Assembly: GCA_023415475.1 (NCBI GenBank)
Contig: JAEZKL010000094.1
Span: 1-21,030 of the forward strand
Origin: Bacillota bacterium
GTDB taxonomy: Bacteria; Bacillota; Clostridia; Lachnospirales; Lachnospiraceae
Reading direction: 5' to 3'
Length of the DNA stretch: 21,030 nt
Positions 7,177-14,949 of the stretch are shown here, in pieces (position 1 is the first letter of the stretch; every line of letters starts with the position of its first letter). The notes beneath the pieces were generated by a model that did no database searches, was not told where the DNA came from, and saw nothing but the letters and a program-made list of their open reading frames with translations. Made by a program: the position numbers and the translations under genes.

Positions 7177-7839
7177 TTACTGCAGTATGCTGCCTCTCAG
7201 GAAACGATAGGTATAATAACCAATGGCAGATATATAAATACATTTAAAGATATTAAAAGGTGTAATACCGATGATAACTAAGCTTGCCAGATTCTTAACT
7301 GCAGACACATTTGCGGAGGCGATTCCAACGATGACATCCATTCCGCCAAAAAGCTTTGCATATAAGGGTAATGTTACATAATAATTTAATAAGGCTCCTG
7401 TTATTACCATTGCAATTGTTCCGATTGCAAATATAAATATCGTATACAGGCCATCCCTGGATTTAGCATCGGCACCATTATTGTTTACTGTCTGGCTGTT
7501 CTTTCTTATATGAAGCCTATGCAATAAACCTACCGGTATGATAAATGCACTGCTGATTATGAAATTCGCCAACTCCCCGACCATACCGGTTGAGGATGCT
7601 GTTAAGGCTTTTATCAAATTCTTTATCAGCTCAACAATTACTCCTGCAAAGGGTCCGTAGGCTAGTGCTGCGATTACGGCGGGAATGTCACTGAATTCAA
7701 CCTCCAAAAAGCCCAGATATTTGAAGGGGAGGTGTAACAGCATTAATACATAGGCTAATGCGGATAATAGTCCGATGGTCACTAATTGCTTCGTTGAAAA
7801 TAAGCCACTTCTTTGATTTGTTACTACATTTGATTTCAT
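7177..7839 (-). CDS. ribU: Riboflavin ECF transporter substrate-binding subunit RibU
   Basis: RibU is the membrane S-component that binds riboflavin and works with the shared EcfA/EcfA'/EcfT module, which is not in this window. The 220-aa protein has about six hydrophobic segments, beginning LVTIGLLSALAYVLMLLHLP. The stretch PFKYLGFLEVEFSDIPAVI followed by AALAYGPFAGVIVEL is characteristic of RibU. A loop of about 20 polar residues (near 110-130) is longer than in many homologues. AAAAGGAGAG precedes the ATG. Control by the upstream FMN riboswitch supports the substrate. Confidence 0.92.
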   Translation of the reverse strand: MKSNVVTNQRSGLFSTKQLVTIGLLSALAYVLMLLHLPFKYLGFLEVEFSDIPAVIAALAYGPFAGVIVELIKNLIKALTASSTGMVGELANFIISSAFIIPVGLLHRLHIRKNSQTVNNNGADAKSRDGLYTIFIFAIGTIAMVITGALLNYYVTLPLYAKLFGGMDVIVGIASANVSAVKNLASLVIIGITPFNIFKCIYISAIGYYTYRFLRGSILQ

Positions 7840-7921
7840 AATATTATCTCTCCTTTTTAATTGAAAAGGAAAAATTCTGGGTGATGCAGAGAATAATGAT
7901 AGAGTCTGCCCGGAGGGCCTT

Positions 7922-7950
7922 TATTTCATAGAATGTAATTCTATGAAATA
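7922..7950 (-). other. Perfect 13-bp hairpin in the ribU leader
   Basis: TATTTCATAGAAT and ATTCTATGAAATA flank a 3-nt loop. The hairpin lies just after the riboswitch terminator on the minus strand, and its 5' arm begins in the terminator's T tract. It is not followed by T residues in the direction of transcription, so it is not itself a terminator. It may protect or shape the read-through transcript. Confidence 0.6.
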
Positions 7951-7984
7951 AAAAACCCCGATTTTAAACACGTTAAAATCGGGG
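7950..7984 (-). terminator. Expression-platform terminator of the FMN riboswitch
   Basis: Minus-strand CCCCGATTTTAA (7973-7984) pairs perfectly with TTAAAATCGGGG (7956-7967) over a 5-nt loop, followed by six T. It lies about 25 nt past the aptamer and 110 nt before ribU, so FMN binding would end transcription early. Confidence 0.9.
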
Positions 7985-8008
7985 CGAATCATCACATTTA
8001 TGCTCTGT

Positions 8009-8139
8009 TCTCTTCTCTCATCCAGACTGTACTGTCGGTTTTGGAATTTCACCAAATCAATCATCAATCATTATAAATAATCATCAATGACTCGCGGACT
8101 ATACCGCCGGTCGGGAATTTCACCCTGCCCCGAAGAATT
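8009..8139 (-). promoter_or_regulatory. FMN riboswitch (RFN element)
   Basis: The minus strand carries the conserved RFN blocks in order: TTCTTCGGGGCAGGGTGAAA, TTCCCGACCGGCGGTATAGT, CCGCGAG, then GGTGAAATTCC, AAACCGACAGTACAGTCTGG and ATGAGAGAAGA, which closes P1 with the 5' end. A variable AT-rich arm (about 8060-8090) separates the halves. Position before a terminator and ribU indicates repression of riboflavin uptake when FMN is plentiful. Confidence 0.96.
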
Positions 8140-8163
8140 TACCTTTATTCTTTTTACAGCTAC

Positions 8164-8192
8164 ATCATACAACAGTACTTATCTATTGTCAA
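8164..8192 (-). promoter_or_regulatory. Promoter of the FMN riboswitch-ribU transcript
   Basis: Minus-strand TTGACA (8187-8192) and TATGAT (8164-8169) are 17 nt apart. Transcription would start about 15-20 nt before the riboswitch. Confidence 0.85.
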
Positions 8193-8210
8193 TATACAGT
8201 CAATGGAATT

Positions 8211-8963
8211 TTATAAGTTTCTTAAGAGACCATCCTTTAATATGCCTGCTGCCTCGCGGACATAATAATGTAAGCACATAATCGGATCCGTTGGAGCAAC
8301 CAAAGCAAAGACCTTGTTCATCCCCTGCTTTCTTGCAATCCTGGTAGAACGGTAGATATGAAAGCCATTGGTTACAATCGCTACGGTGGAGTTCTCTCTC
8401 ATCAGCTCCTTACTGAATTTCATATTCCCTGTCGTGTTCACAGACCGCTCTTCTGTAAGTATTCTTCCTTGATCAATTCCCTGGTCCATAAGATATGCCT
8501 TCATGGCTGCGGCTTCCGACAGCAGCTCCTCGTTGCCCCTTCCCCCCGATACAACCACCAGGGTATCCGGGTTCTCAAGAAGATATGTTATCGCAGTATC
8601 CAGTCTTTTCTTGAGGTTCTTCGTCACCTTATTCTCACTGATCTGAGCCCCAAGCACCAACAGATAATCCATTCCTCTATCCGCCTTATGATAAGAATGG
8701 AACAGCAGCATACCCTCCAAAGAGAAGAAAGCTATCACCGCAATTATGATCAGTGCATAAGCCACACTAAGAAGCCATTGTGGAATGTAAAATCCGGTAT
8801 TGATCATATACCGTAATATCACACCGGCACTGATGCAGCCAATACCACCAAGACACCAAATCCATGAAAAATTAACTTTAGTACCGGCATAAAATATAAT
8901 TACAGAATAATATAGTATGCAGAAAATACCGAGTAGTAATGCACCCCAAAATAATAATTGCAA
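8211..8963 (-). CDS. DUF218 (YdcF/SanA/ElyC-like) membrane protein
   Basis: The 250-aa product has three or four hydrophobic segments in residues 1-90, then a DUF218 domain from LLVLGAQISENKVTKNLKKR to the end. Motifs include VVSGGRG (about 138-144), an acidic SEAAAMKAYL helix, TEERSVNTTGN, and TNGFHIYRSTRIA. These match the YdcF/SanA/ElyC fold linked in other bacteria to cell-envelope integrity; the molecular activity is not established. The start is TTG, with GGGAG and AAGG just upstream and no suitable ATG nearby. It lies 14 nt after tex, so it is probably cotranscribed. No terminator is seen before the ribU promoter. Confidence 0.85.
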   Translation of the reverse strand: MQLLFWGALLLGIFCILYYSVIIFYAGTKVNFSWIWCLGGIGCISAGVILRYMINTGFYIPQWLLSVAYALIIIAVIAFFSLEGMLLFHSYHKADRGMDYLLVLGAQISENKVTKNLKKRLDTAITYLLENPDTLVVVSGGRGNEELLSEAAAMKAYLMDQGIDQGRILTEERSVNTTGNMKFSKELMRENSTVAIVTNGFHIYRSTRIARKQGMNKVFALVAPTDPIMCLHYYVREAAGILKDGLLRNL

Positions 8964-8977
8964 GGACCTTCTCTCCC

Positions 8978-11329
8978 TTATTGCAGCTTCATCGACAACT
9001 GAATTCTCTTCTTAGCCACGTCCACACCGATTACTTTAACATCAACGATATCACCAACACTGACTACATCCAGCGGATGCTTTACAAACTTCTTATCCGA
9101 CAGCTGAGAGATATGGACCAGGCCATCCTGATGAACACCGATATCCACAAAGGCACCGAAGTCAATTACGTTACGAACCGTTCCCTTTAAGATCATACCT
9201 TCGGTCAGATCCTTTATCTCAAGAACGTCGGTCCGAAGAATCGGCTTAGGCATCTCATCTCTGGGATCTCTGCCCGGCTTTTCTAGTTCCTTTATAATAT
9301 CGGTCAAGGTAATCTCACCGACACCCAGTTCTTCGGCAAGCTTATGCTTATCCTTAATTTTCTTACCGATTGTAATGATATCCTCAGATTGTTCGGCGTT
9401 TTCCGTCCGTGGCCTCTGTGGAGTATTATCCGAAACCTCTATTCCGCCCTTGCCGACTGCTGCTGCCAAAGCCTTGCCAAAAGCAGTTTCCTGTGTTTTT
9501 ACGGTAATCGTCTTTGGCTTCTTCTCCTGCTTTGGCTCTGTCTTCTTTACCGGCTCTGCTGCCTTCTGAGCCATTGCCTTAGCTTGAAGCTCCTTCACAT
9601 CCAGAAGAGTAAGTCCTAATTTAGTAAGTAATGCCTGGGTTGCCTCATAGGATTCCGGATGCACACCGGTAGCATCCAAAGGATTTTCCCCATCTGAGAT
9701 TCTCATGAAACCAGCACACTGCTCGAAGGCCTTCGGTCCCAGCTTCGCAACCTTTAGTAGCTCTGCACGGCTGCGGAATCGCCCGTTTGCTTCACGATAA
9801 GCCACAATATTCTTTGCAATTACCTTACTGACTCCTGATACATGCTCAAGCAAGGATACAGAGGCAGTATTCAGATCTACACCAACCTTATTGACACAGT
9901 CCTCTACTACACCGGAGAGCACTTCACCCAGCTTCTTCTGATTCATATCATGCTGATATTGTCCCACACCGATGGATTGAGGATCAATCTTAACAAGCTC
10001 AGCCAGCGGATCCTGAAGTCTTCTTGCAATAGAGGCTGCACTTCTTTGACCTACATCAAAATTAGGGAACTCTTCCGTTGCCAGCTTACTAGCTGAATAT
10101 ACGGAGGCACCTGCTTCATTGACAATAATATATTTCACCGGCTTATGAAGCTCCTTTAACAGCTCCACGATAACCATTTCGGATTCTCTGGAGGCCGTAC
10201 CGTTACCGACAGAAATCAGAGAGATATTATATTTATCAATCAGCTTCTTTACGATTGCTTTTGCTTCCTCAACCTTGTTCTGAGGAGCAGTCGGATAGAT
10301 AACAATGGTATCCAGTACCTTTCCTGTACTATCCACAACTGCCAGCTTACAGCCGGTACGGAAGGCCGGGTCCCAGCCAAGTACCACTTGTCCGGTAATG
10401 GGAGGCTGCATCAGAAGCTGTACCAGGTTCTTACCGAAGACCTTGATTGCTCCGTCCTCCGCCTTCTCAGTCAATTCGCTTCTAATCTCACGTTCAATGG
10501 CAGGTGCGATAAGACGCTTATAGCTATCCTCTATTGTAGCCTTCAGAATACTATTGGTATGAGGGTTGTCCTTAATAATTACCTTTGTCTCCAGATAACG
10601 AAGGATACGCTCCTCCGGTGCGTTAACTTTCACCGTTAGGATCTTCTCATTCTCCCCTCGATTGATAGCAAGCACTCTGTGCCCTGCCAATTTAGTCAGG
10701 CTTTCTTCAAAGCTATAGTACATCTCATATACGGTTTCCTGCTTTGCATCCTTTGCAACAGAAGTGAGAGTTCCTTCCTTCATGGTTACATCGCGGATAT
10801 AGCTTCGGTGCTCTGCCTCATCGGAGATATCTTCAGCAATAATATCCATGGCTCCTGCGATCGCTTCCTCTACTGTATGAACTTCTTTATCCTCGGATAG
10901 ATACTGTTCGGCAGCCACCTGTACCGGTTCTGCCGTATCCTGTAACATAATCAGAGCAGCTAAGCCATCCAGGCCCTTTTCCTTCGCAATGGTTGCTCTT
11001 GTTCTTCTCTTCGGTCGGTAAGGGCGATACAGGTCCTCTACTACAACCAAAGTTGTAGCGGCAAGAATCTGCGCCTTTAGTTCCTCCGTTAATTTACCCT
11101 GCTCTTCTATACTGCTTAACACCTGTGTCTTCTTATCTTCCAGATTTCTTAAATATTGTAATCTTTCATGCAGATTTCTAAGCTGCTCGTCATCCAAAGA
11201 TCCCGTTGCTTCCTTACGATATCTTGCTATAAAAGGGATGGTATTACCCTCATCAATCAATTTAACGGTAGCTTCCACCTGTTCTAAACGAATGCCAAGC
11301 TCTTCCTTCAATTGTTTTAAAATATCCAT
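8978..11329 (-). CDS. tex: Tex-family RNA-binding transcription accessory protein
   Basis: Tex is a cytoplasmic nucleic-acid-binding protein related to eukaryotic Spt6, linked to transcription and RNA turnover. The 783-aa protein has the usual order: helical N-terminus with IPFIARYRKEATGSLDDEQL (31-50), LYRPYRPKRRTRATIA (about 105-120), a YqgF-like domain with LGWDPAFRTGCKLAVVD (near 325), and helix-hairpin-helix repeats at about 490-560. A C-terminal S1 domain (GMILKGTVRNVIDFGAFVDIG, about 710-780) follows. It is 50-60 residues longer than most Tex proteins because of a Lys/Ala/Pro-rich, low-complexity insert at about 582-650. AAGGAG lies 7 nt before the ATG. It precedes the DUF218 gene. Confidence 0.95.
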   Translation of the reverse strand: MDILKQLKEELGIRLEQVEATVKLIDEGNTIPFIARYRKEATGSLDDEQLRNLHERLQYLRNLEDKKTQVLSSIEEQGKLTEELKAQILAATTLVVVEDLYRPYRPKRRTRATIAKEKGLDGLAALIMLQDTAEPVQVAAEQYLSEDKEVHTVEEAIAGAMDIIAEDISDEAEHRSYIRDVTMKEGTLTSVAKDAKQETVYEMYYSFEESLTKLAGHRVLAINRGENEKILTVKVNAPEERILRYLETKVIIKDNPHTNSILKATIEDSYKRLIAPAIEREIRSELTEKAEDGAIKVFGKNLVQLLMQPPITGQVVLGWDPAFRTGCKLAVVDSTGKVLDTIVIYPTAPQNKVEEAKAIVKKLIDKYNISLISVGNGTASRESEMVIVELLKELHKPVKYIIVNEAGASVYSASKLATEEFPNFDVGQRSAASIARRLQDPLAELVKIDPQSIGVGQYQHDMNQKKLGEVLSGVVEDCVNKVGVDLNTASVSLLEHVSGVSKVIAKNIVAYREANGRFRSRAELLKVAKLGPKAFEQCAGFMRISDGENPLDATGVHPESYEATQALLTKLGLTLLDVKELQAKAMAQKAAEPVKKTEPKQEKKPKTITVKTQETAFGKALAAAVGKGGIEVSDNTPQRPRTENAEQSEDIITIGKKIKDKHKLAEELGVGEITLTDIIKELEKPGRDPRDEMPKPILRTDVLEIKDLTEGMILKGTVRNVIDFGAFVDIGVHQDGLVHISQLSDKKFVKHPLDVVSVGDIVDVKVIGVDVAKKRIQLSMKLQ

Positions 11330-11385
11330 TATCTTACTCCTTAATCTAATTTTCGTTCAAAAATAAATCATTTTTTCCATTTTTA

Positions 11386-11414
11386 ATAATACCATCCACC
11401 ACATTGAAAAGCAA
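11386..11414 (-). promoter_or_regulatory. Promoter of tex
   Basis: Minus-strand TTGCTT (11409-11414) and TATTAT (11386-11391) are 17 nt apart, about 57 nt before the tex start. It lies back to back with the promoter of the plus-strand gene. Confidence 0.6.
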
Positions 11415-11449
11415 CTGAATTCGCTTAAAACCCTAGCAATCCGGGATTA

Positions 11450-11478
11450 TTGACCACTTAAAAAATTAGTATTATAAT
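11450..11478 (+). promoter_or_regulatory. Promoter of the SprA-like gene
   Basis: Plus-strand TTGACC (11450-11455) and a perfect TATAAT (11473-11478) are 17 nt apart, 35 nt before the start codon at 11513. This indicates that the gene is expressed on its own by the housekeeping sigma factor. Confidence 0.8.
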
Positions 11479-11512
11479 TAAGCTAGAGTCAATGTACAAA
11501 GGAGGTTCTTTC

Positions 11513-12013
11513 ATGATTGGGTCCGTTTCATATGTTTCCTATACTATGCCGGCATCCGGAGTGAGCGCTGTAAGCAGTCCTGCTTCTGCTGTCACCAAGG
11601 TTGGTCGTATTACACCCCTTGGGCAAAAGGGTACCATCAATGTTGAGAAAGCTCAGCCGTCGGAATGCCAGACCTGTAAAGAGCGCAAATATACGGATGT
11701 ATCGAATGAGTCCAATGTCTCCTTCCAATCTCCTACTCATGTATCACCTGAGGCTTCCTTTGCAGCGGTAGCTGCCCATGAGCAGGAGCATGTATCCAAC
11801 GCAGTTGCTGAGGGGAGTAGTCCCGGGGCCAGGCTGATCTCTGCTTCCGTATCCTATCAGATGGGAATCTGCCCGGAATGCGGCACACCCTATATCGCAG
11901 GGGGAACCACCAAGACTACAATGCAATATAATGAGAGTAATCCATATGACAGGGCCAGAAAGACCTTGGAAGGCAGCTTTCTTCGCGGTATGAATTTCGA
12001 CGCTGTAGCGTAA
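11513..12013 (+). CDS. SprA-related putative zinc metalloprotease
   Basis: This is the only intact plus-strand gene. The start is ATG 11513 with AAAGGAGG 7 nt upstream; the ATG at 11492 precedes the ribosome-binding site and is rejected. The 166-aa product has an uncharged Ser/Ala/Val-rich N-terminus (1-35), a CxxC pair (C52, C55), then AAVAAHEQEHVSNAVAEG with the zincin signature HEQEH (89-93). ASVSYQMG and a second CxxC (C120, C123), then TPYIAGGTT, follow. The order of HExxH, SxSYQxG and YxxGG resembles the SprA-related family of putative metalloproteases, whose function is unknown. No clear signal peptide or membrane segment is present. The four cysteines may bind a second metal. The family call is mine from motif order and could be wrong. 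Confidence 0.8.
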   Translation: MIGSVSYVSYTMPASGVSAVSSPASAVTKVGRITPLGQKGTINVEKAQPSECQTCKERKYTDVSNESNVSFQSPTHVSPEASFAAVAAHEQEHVSNAVAEGSSPGARLISASVSYQMGICPECGTPYIAGGTTKTTMQYNESNPYDRARKTLEGSFLRGMNFDAVA

Positions 12014-12162
12014 AATCGCACATTACCTATCACTGCACTTCATTCAAGCGAAAACGTGTTGCGAACAAACTATGTTTTATGTCACTGATTAATAAACATG
12101 AATTTTGCAAATTAACGAAGGTTTCCTTATAAATGGGCCTTGACACCCTAATCCTATAACAC

Positions 12163-12213
12163 AAAAAAGGCAAGGACGACAGTGCATGATTCGATACCTG
12201 TTGCTCTTGCCTT
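12163..12213 (-). terminator. Rho-independent terminator of the threonine operon
   Basis: On the minus strand AAGGCAAG (12206-12213) pairs with CTTGCCTT (12167-12174). An inner ACAG/CTGT stem and a 15-nt loop follow, and the outer stem runs into TTTTTT. It lies about 75 nt past the lysC stop. On the plus strand the same hairpin lacks a good T tract for the SprA-like gene. Confidence 0.8.
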
Positions 12214-12286
12214 ATGTTATTATTTCCAGTCGCTCTTTCGCGAATAAAACCATTTATTTCATTACAAACATAACAAATATACTAAC

Positions 12287-13501
12287 TTAAATTTGGGATA
12301 ATGCAAACTTATCATGAACAGCGTTCATCGCCTTCTCAACATGCGCTTCATCAATTAACACTGTCACTCTGATTTCTGAGGTTGAGATCATCTTAATGTT
12401 TACACCCACATCGTACAATGCCTCAAACATCTTGGCAGCAACACCGGAATTAGACATCATGCCCGCTCCTACGATGGATACCTTCGCCACTTCACTCTCA
12501 ACATCGATCTTTTGACATTTGAGGCTTCCCTCACGGTGTCTCTCAAGAGTAGCTACTGCCTCCTCTAAATCATCTTCCTTTACCGTAAAGCTGATATCCT
12601 TGGTGCCATCTCTTCCCACTGATTGTAATATGATATCAACATTAATATTATGATTTGCCAGATGATTGAATAATTTAAATGCTACTCCTGGTTGATCCTC
12701 TAATCCTATTACTGAAATACGTGCTGTATTCTTATCACAGGCTACGCCACTAACAAGCATTTTCTCCATTTTTACTACCTCCTTAACAACAGTGCCTTCT
12801 GAATAATTGAGACTGGAACGAACCACTAACTGTACACCGTACTTCTTAGCCATTTCTACTGATCGGTTATGCAGGACTCCTGCTCCTAGGGAAGCCAGCT
12901 CCAGCATCTCGTCATAGGTGATTTCATTCAGCTTACTTGCACTTGGTACAATTCTCGGATCGGCGGTAAATACGCCGTCCACATCCGTATAGATCTCACA
13001 GGCATCCGCATGTAGCGCTGCTGCCAAAGCCACTGCCGTTGTATCCGAGCCGCCTCTTCCCAAAGATGTATAATCATCGAATTTATTCACTCCCTGGAAG
13101 CCGGTTACAATTACGACACGCTTATTCTCTAATTCATTTTGTATTCTTTCTGTATCAATTCTTTTCAGCCTTGCATTTCCATAGACACTGGTGGTATGCA
13201 TCGCAACCTGATATGCATTGAGGGATACAGCAGGAACTCCCATTGTATCTAGAGCCATTGCCATTAATGCAACCGACACCTGTTCGCCGGTTACCATCAG
13301 CATATCCAGTTCTCTTTTCGATGCGTTAGGATTAATCTCCTTAGCCTGTGCCAGCAATATGTCAGTTGTCTTGCCCATCGCAGACAGCACAACGACTACC
13401 TCGTTGCCCTTTCTATATTCATCTGTAATTCTTCTGGCAACATTAAATATTCTTTCTTTATCACCAACAGATGTGCCACCGAATTTTTTAACTATTAACA
13501 T
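12287..13501 (-). CDS. lysC: Aspartate kinase
   Basis: Aspartokinase phosphorylates aspartate with ATP, the first step toward lysine, methionine and threonine. The 404-aa protein begins VKKFGGTSVG (4-13) and contains VVVVLSAMGKTTD (35-47), MVTGEQVS (69-76), SLGRGGSDTTAV (146-157) and YTDVDGVFTADPR (171-183). Two ACT domains follow, at about 262-335 (ISVIGLEDQPGVAFKLF) and 342-404 (VSIVGAGMMSNSGVAAKMF). That is the single-domain, feedback-inhibited class. GGAGG lies 5 nt before the ATG, and the gap after the ApgM-like gene is only 9 nt, so the two are translated from one message. Which end product inhibits it cannot be told from sequence; the operon favours threonine. Confidence 0.95.
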   Translation of the reverse strand: MLIVKKFGGTSVGDKERIFNVARRITDEYRKGNEVVVVLSAMGKTTDILLAQAKEINPNASKRELDMLMVTGEQVSVALMAMALDTMGVPAVSLNAYQVAMHTTSVYGNARLKRIDTERIQNELENKRVVIVTGFQGVNKFDDYTSLGRGGSDTTAVALAAALHADACEIYTDVDGVFTADPRIVPSASKLNEITYDEMLELASLGAGVLHNRSVEMAKKYGVQLVVRSSLNYSEGTVVKEVVKMEKMLVSGVACDKNTARISVIGLEDQPGVAFKLFNHLANHNINVDIILQSVGRDGTKDISFTVKEDDLEEAVATLERHREGSLKCQKIDVESEVAKVSIVGAGMMSNSGVAAKMFEALYDVGVNIKMISTSEIRVTVLIDEAHVEKAMNAVHDKFALSQI

Positions 13502-13510
13502 AGCTGCCTC

Positions 13511-14725
13511 CTAATCTCTGGCTGAATTTGAAAATAACTTTCCTATAACAGTATATCCCTCTGTCACTTCATTGCCACTCTTTTTTGCTTCTTCCTCATT
13601 ATACAACCAGCTATGCTTCTGTTCTTTGGTACTGTCATATAAAAGGTATGGCACCGGATCACTGGTATGTGTTCTGCAGCGGATCGGGGTCGGATGATCC
13701 GGCATTATGAGCATACGATAAGCTGCTTCTGCCTTATTCATCTCTTCTATTACAATCTTAATCACTCTCTGATCCAAATATTCTATGGATTTTACTTTAT
13801 TCGCAATATTTCCCTGGTGACCCATCTCATCGGGTGCCTCAACATGAATATAGACAAAGTCATAATCTTCTTCCAACAGCGCCTTCACTGCCGCCCGCGC
13901 CTTGCCTTCATAATTGGTATGAAGGGTTCCGTCTGCACCGGGTACCTCAATGACCTTCATTCCTGCACCTACTGCTATCCCTTTCAGAAGATCTACCGCA
14001 GATATCATGGCTCCTCTCTTATGGTTCTTCTCTTCAAAGGAAGTGAGTGCCGGTTTTGTTCCCGCACCCCAGAACCAGATAGAATTTGCTTTATTTAAAC
14101 CCTTTTCTTTTCTTGCTATGTTAATCGGATGATTATTCAATATGTTAAAGCTGCGAATCATCATTTCTCGCAGAACAGCATCCTTAGGAAGATACTCACC
14201 GACTACTCTGCCTAAAATATCATGAGGCTGTGCTAAATCGATCACTTCACCTTGATCCCAAATAGTAAGATGACGATAGCTGGTTCCCACATAGAATTTA
14301 TAAATGTCATCTTCCAGTTCATTTCTAACCGCTTCCAGCAATACTGCAGCATCCTCCGTTGATATCTCACCGGAGCTATGGTCAAGCATCGTTCTCTCTT
14401 CGTAAGGCAAGTCTTCCTCGGATAAGGTTACAATATTACAGCGTAGTGCGATATCGGTTGATTTCATATCAACACCGATGCTGAGTGCCTCCAGTGGAGA
14501 GCGCCCGGAATAATAGATTTTGGGATTATACCCTAGCACGGCCAGATTGGCTGTATCGCTTCCGGGTTTCATACCCTCCGGAATCGTATATGCTATACCA
14601 AGCTCTGATTTCTTAGCCAGCTCATCCATCTGGGGAGTATCAGCAGCCATCAGCGGTGTTCTGTTGTCTAGCGCGGCTAACGGTTCGTCGGCCATACCGT
14701 CACCAAGAACAACAATATACTTCAT
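13511..14725 (-). CDS. ApgM-like protein, proposed homoserine kinase
   Basis: The 404-aa protein belongs to the archaeal-type cofactor-independent phosphoglycerate mutase group of the alkaline phosphatase superfamily. Metal and nucleophile motifs are visible: VVLGDGMADEP (5-15), KPGSDTANLAVLGYNP with the likely Ser nucleophile at 56, VEAPDEMGHQG, and IMPDHPTP. Members in threonine operons are classed as a proposed homoserine kinase that replaces ThrB. Here hom lies upstream and lysC 9 nt downstream, so I favour phosphorylation of homoserine; mutase activity remains possible. The start is ATG 14725, where AAAGGA lies 9 nt upstream; a longer frame from 14758 would begin before that site. Confidence 0.88.
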   Translation of the reverse strand: MKYIVVLGDGMADEPLAALDNRTPLMAADTPQMDELAKKSELGIAYTIPEGMKPGSDTANLAVLGYNPKIYYSGRSPLEALSIGVDMKSTDIALRCNIVTLSEEDLPYEERTMLDHSSGEISTEDAAVLLEAVRNELEDDIYKFYVGTSYRHLTIWDQGEVIDLAQPHDILGRVVGEYLPKDAVLREMMIRSFNILNNHPINIARKEKGLNKANSIWFWGAGTKPALTSFEEKNHKRGAMISAVDLLKGIAVGAGMKVIEVPGADGTLHTNYEGKARAAVKALLEEDYDFVYIHVEAPDEMGHQGNIANKVKSIEYLDQRVIKIVIEEMNKAEAAYRMLIMPDHPTPIRCRTHTSDPVPYLLYDSTKEQKHSWLYNEEEAKKSGNEVTEGYTVIGKLFSNSARD

Positions 14726-14810
14726 AGTATCAAGTCCTTTCTGTTTAAACCAAGTCATTGGTATATTAATTTACCTTTGCTCATTTTATAAATAGAGTAT
14801 TATAGATAAA

Positions 14811-14833
14811 GAAAGTCGATCCTTTCGACTTTC
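14811..14833 (-). terminator. Hairpin between hom and the ApgM-like gene
   Basis: GAAAGTCGA and TCGACTTTC form a perfect 9-bp stem with a 5-nt loop. On the minus strand it is followed only by TTTATC, so it is a weak terminator or attenuator at best. A second bulged hairpin (CTGACACATTC with GAATGTCAG, about 14862-14889) precedes it. Partial termination would lower apgM-lysC expression relative to hom. Confidence 0.4.
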
Positions 14834-14949
14834 TCCTCTTACTCATATAAGGTTACGGCATTACTGACACATTCATCCTATTAGAATGTCAGCCTCATGG
14901 GTTATCCATGCTTGATTAAACGCATGCCTTTATATCTTATATCTCTGTA

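Noticed and set aside
6969..7281. Two plus-strand frames of 67-68 codons over the palindrome and ribU end
   Set aside because: The first starts inside the inverted repeat and the second overlaps ribU; neither has a ribosome-binding site or a protein-like sequence.
8358..8816. Plus-strand frame of 152 codons opposite the DUF218 gene
   Set aside because: It has no ribosome-binding site and unlikely composition, and it lies wholly within a clear gene on the other strand.
13501..13511. Independent regulation of lysC
   Set aside because: Only 9 nt separate it from the preceding gene, with just a ribosome-binding site, so there is no room for a promoter or riboswitch there.
13667..14098. Plus-strand frame of 143 codons opposite the ApgM-like gene
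   Set aside because: It is a shadow of the ApgM-like coding sequence, with Cys/Tyr/Phe-rich nonsense composition.
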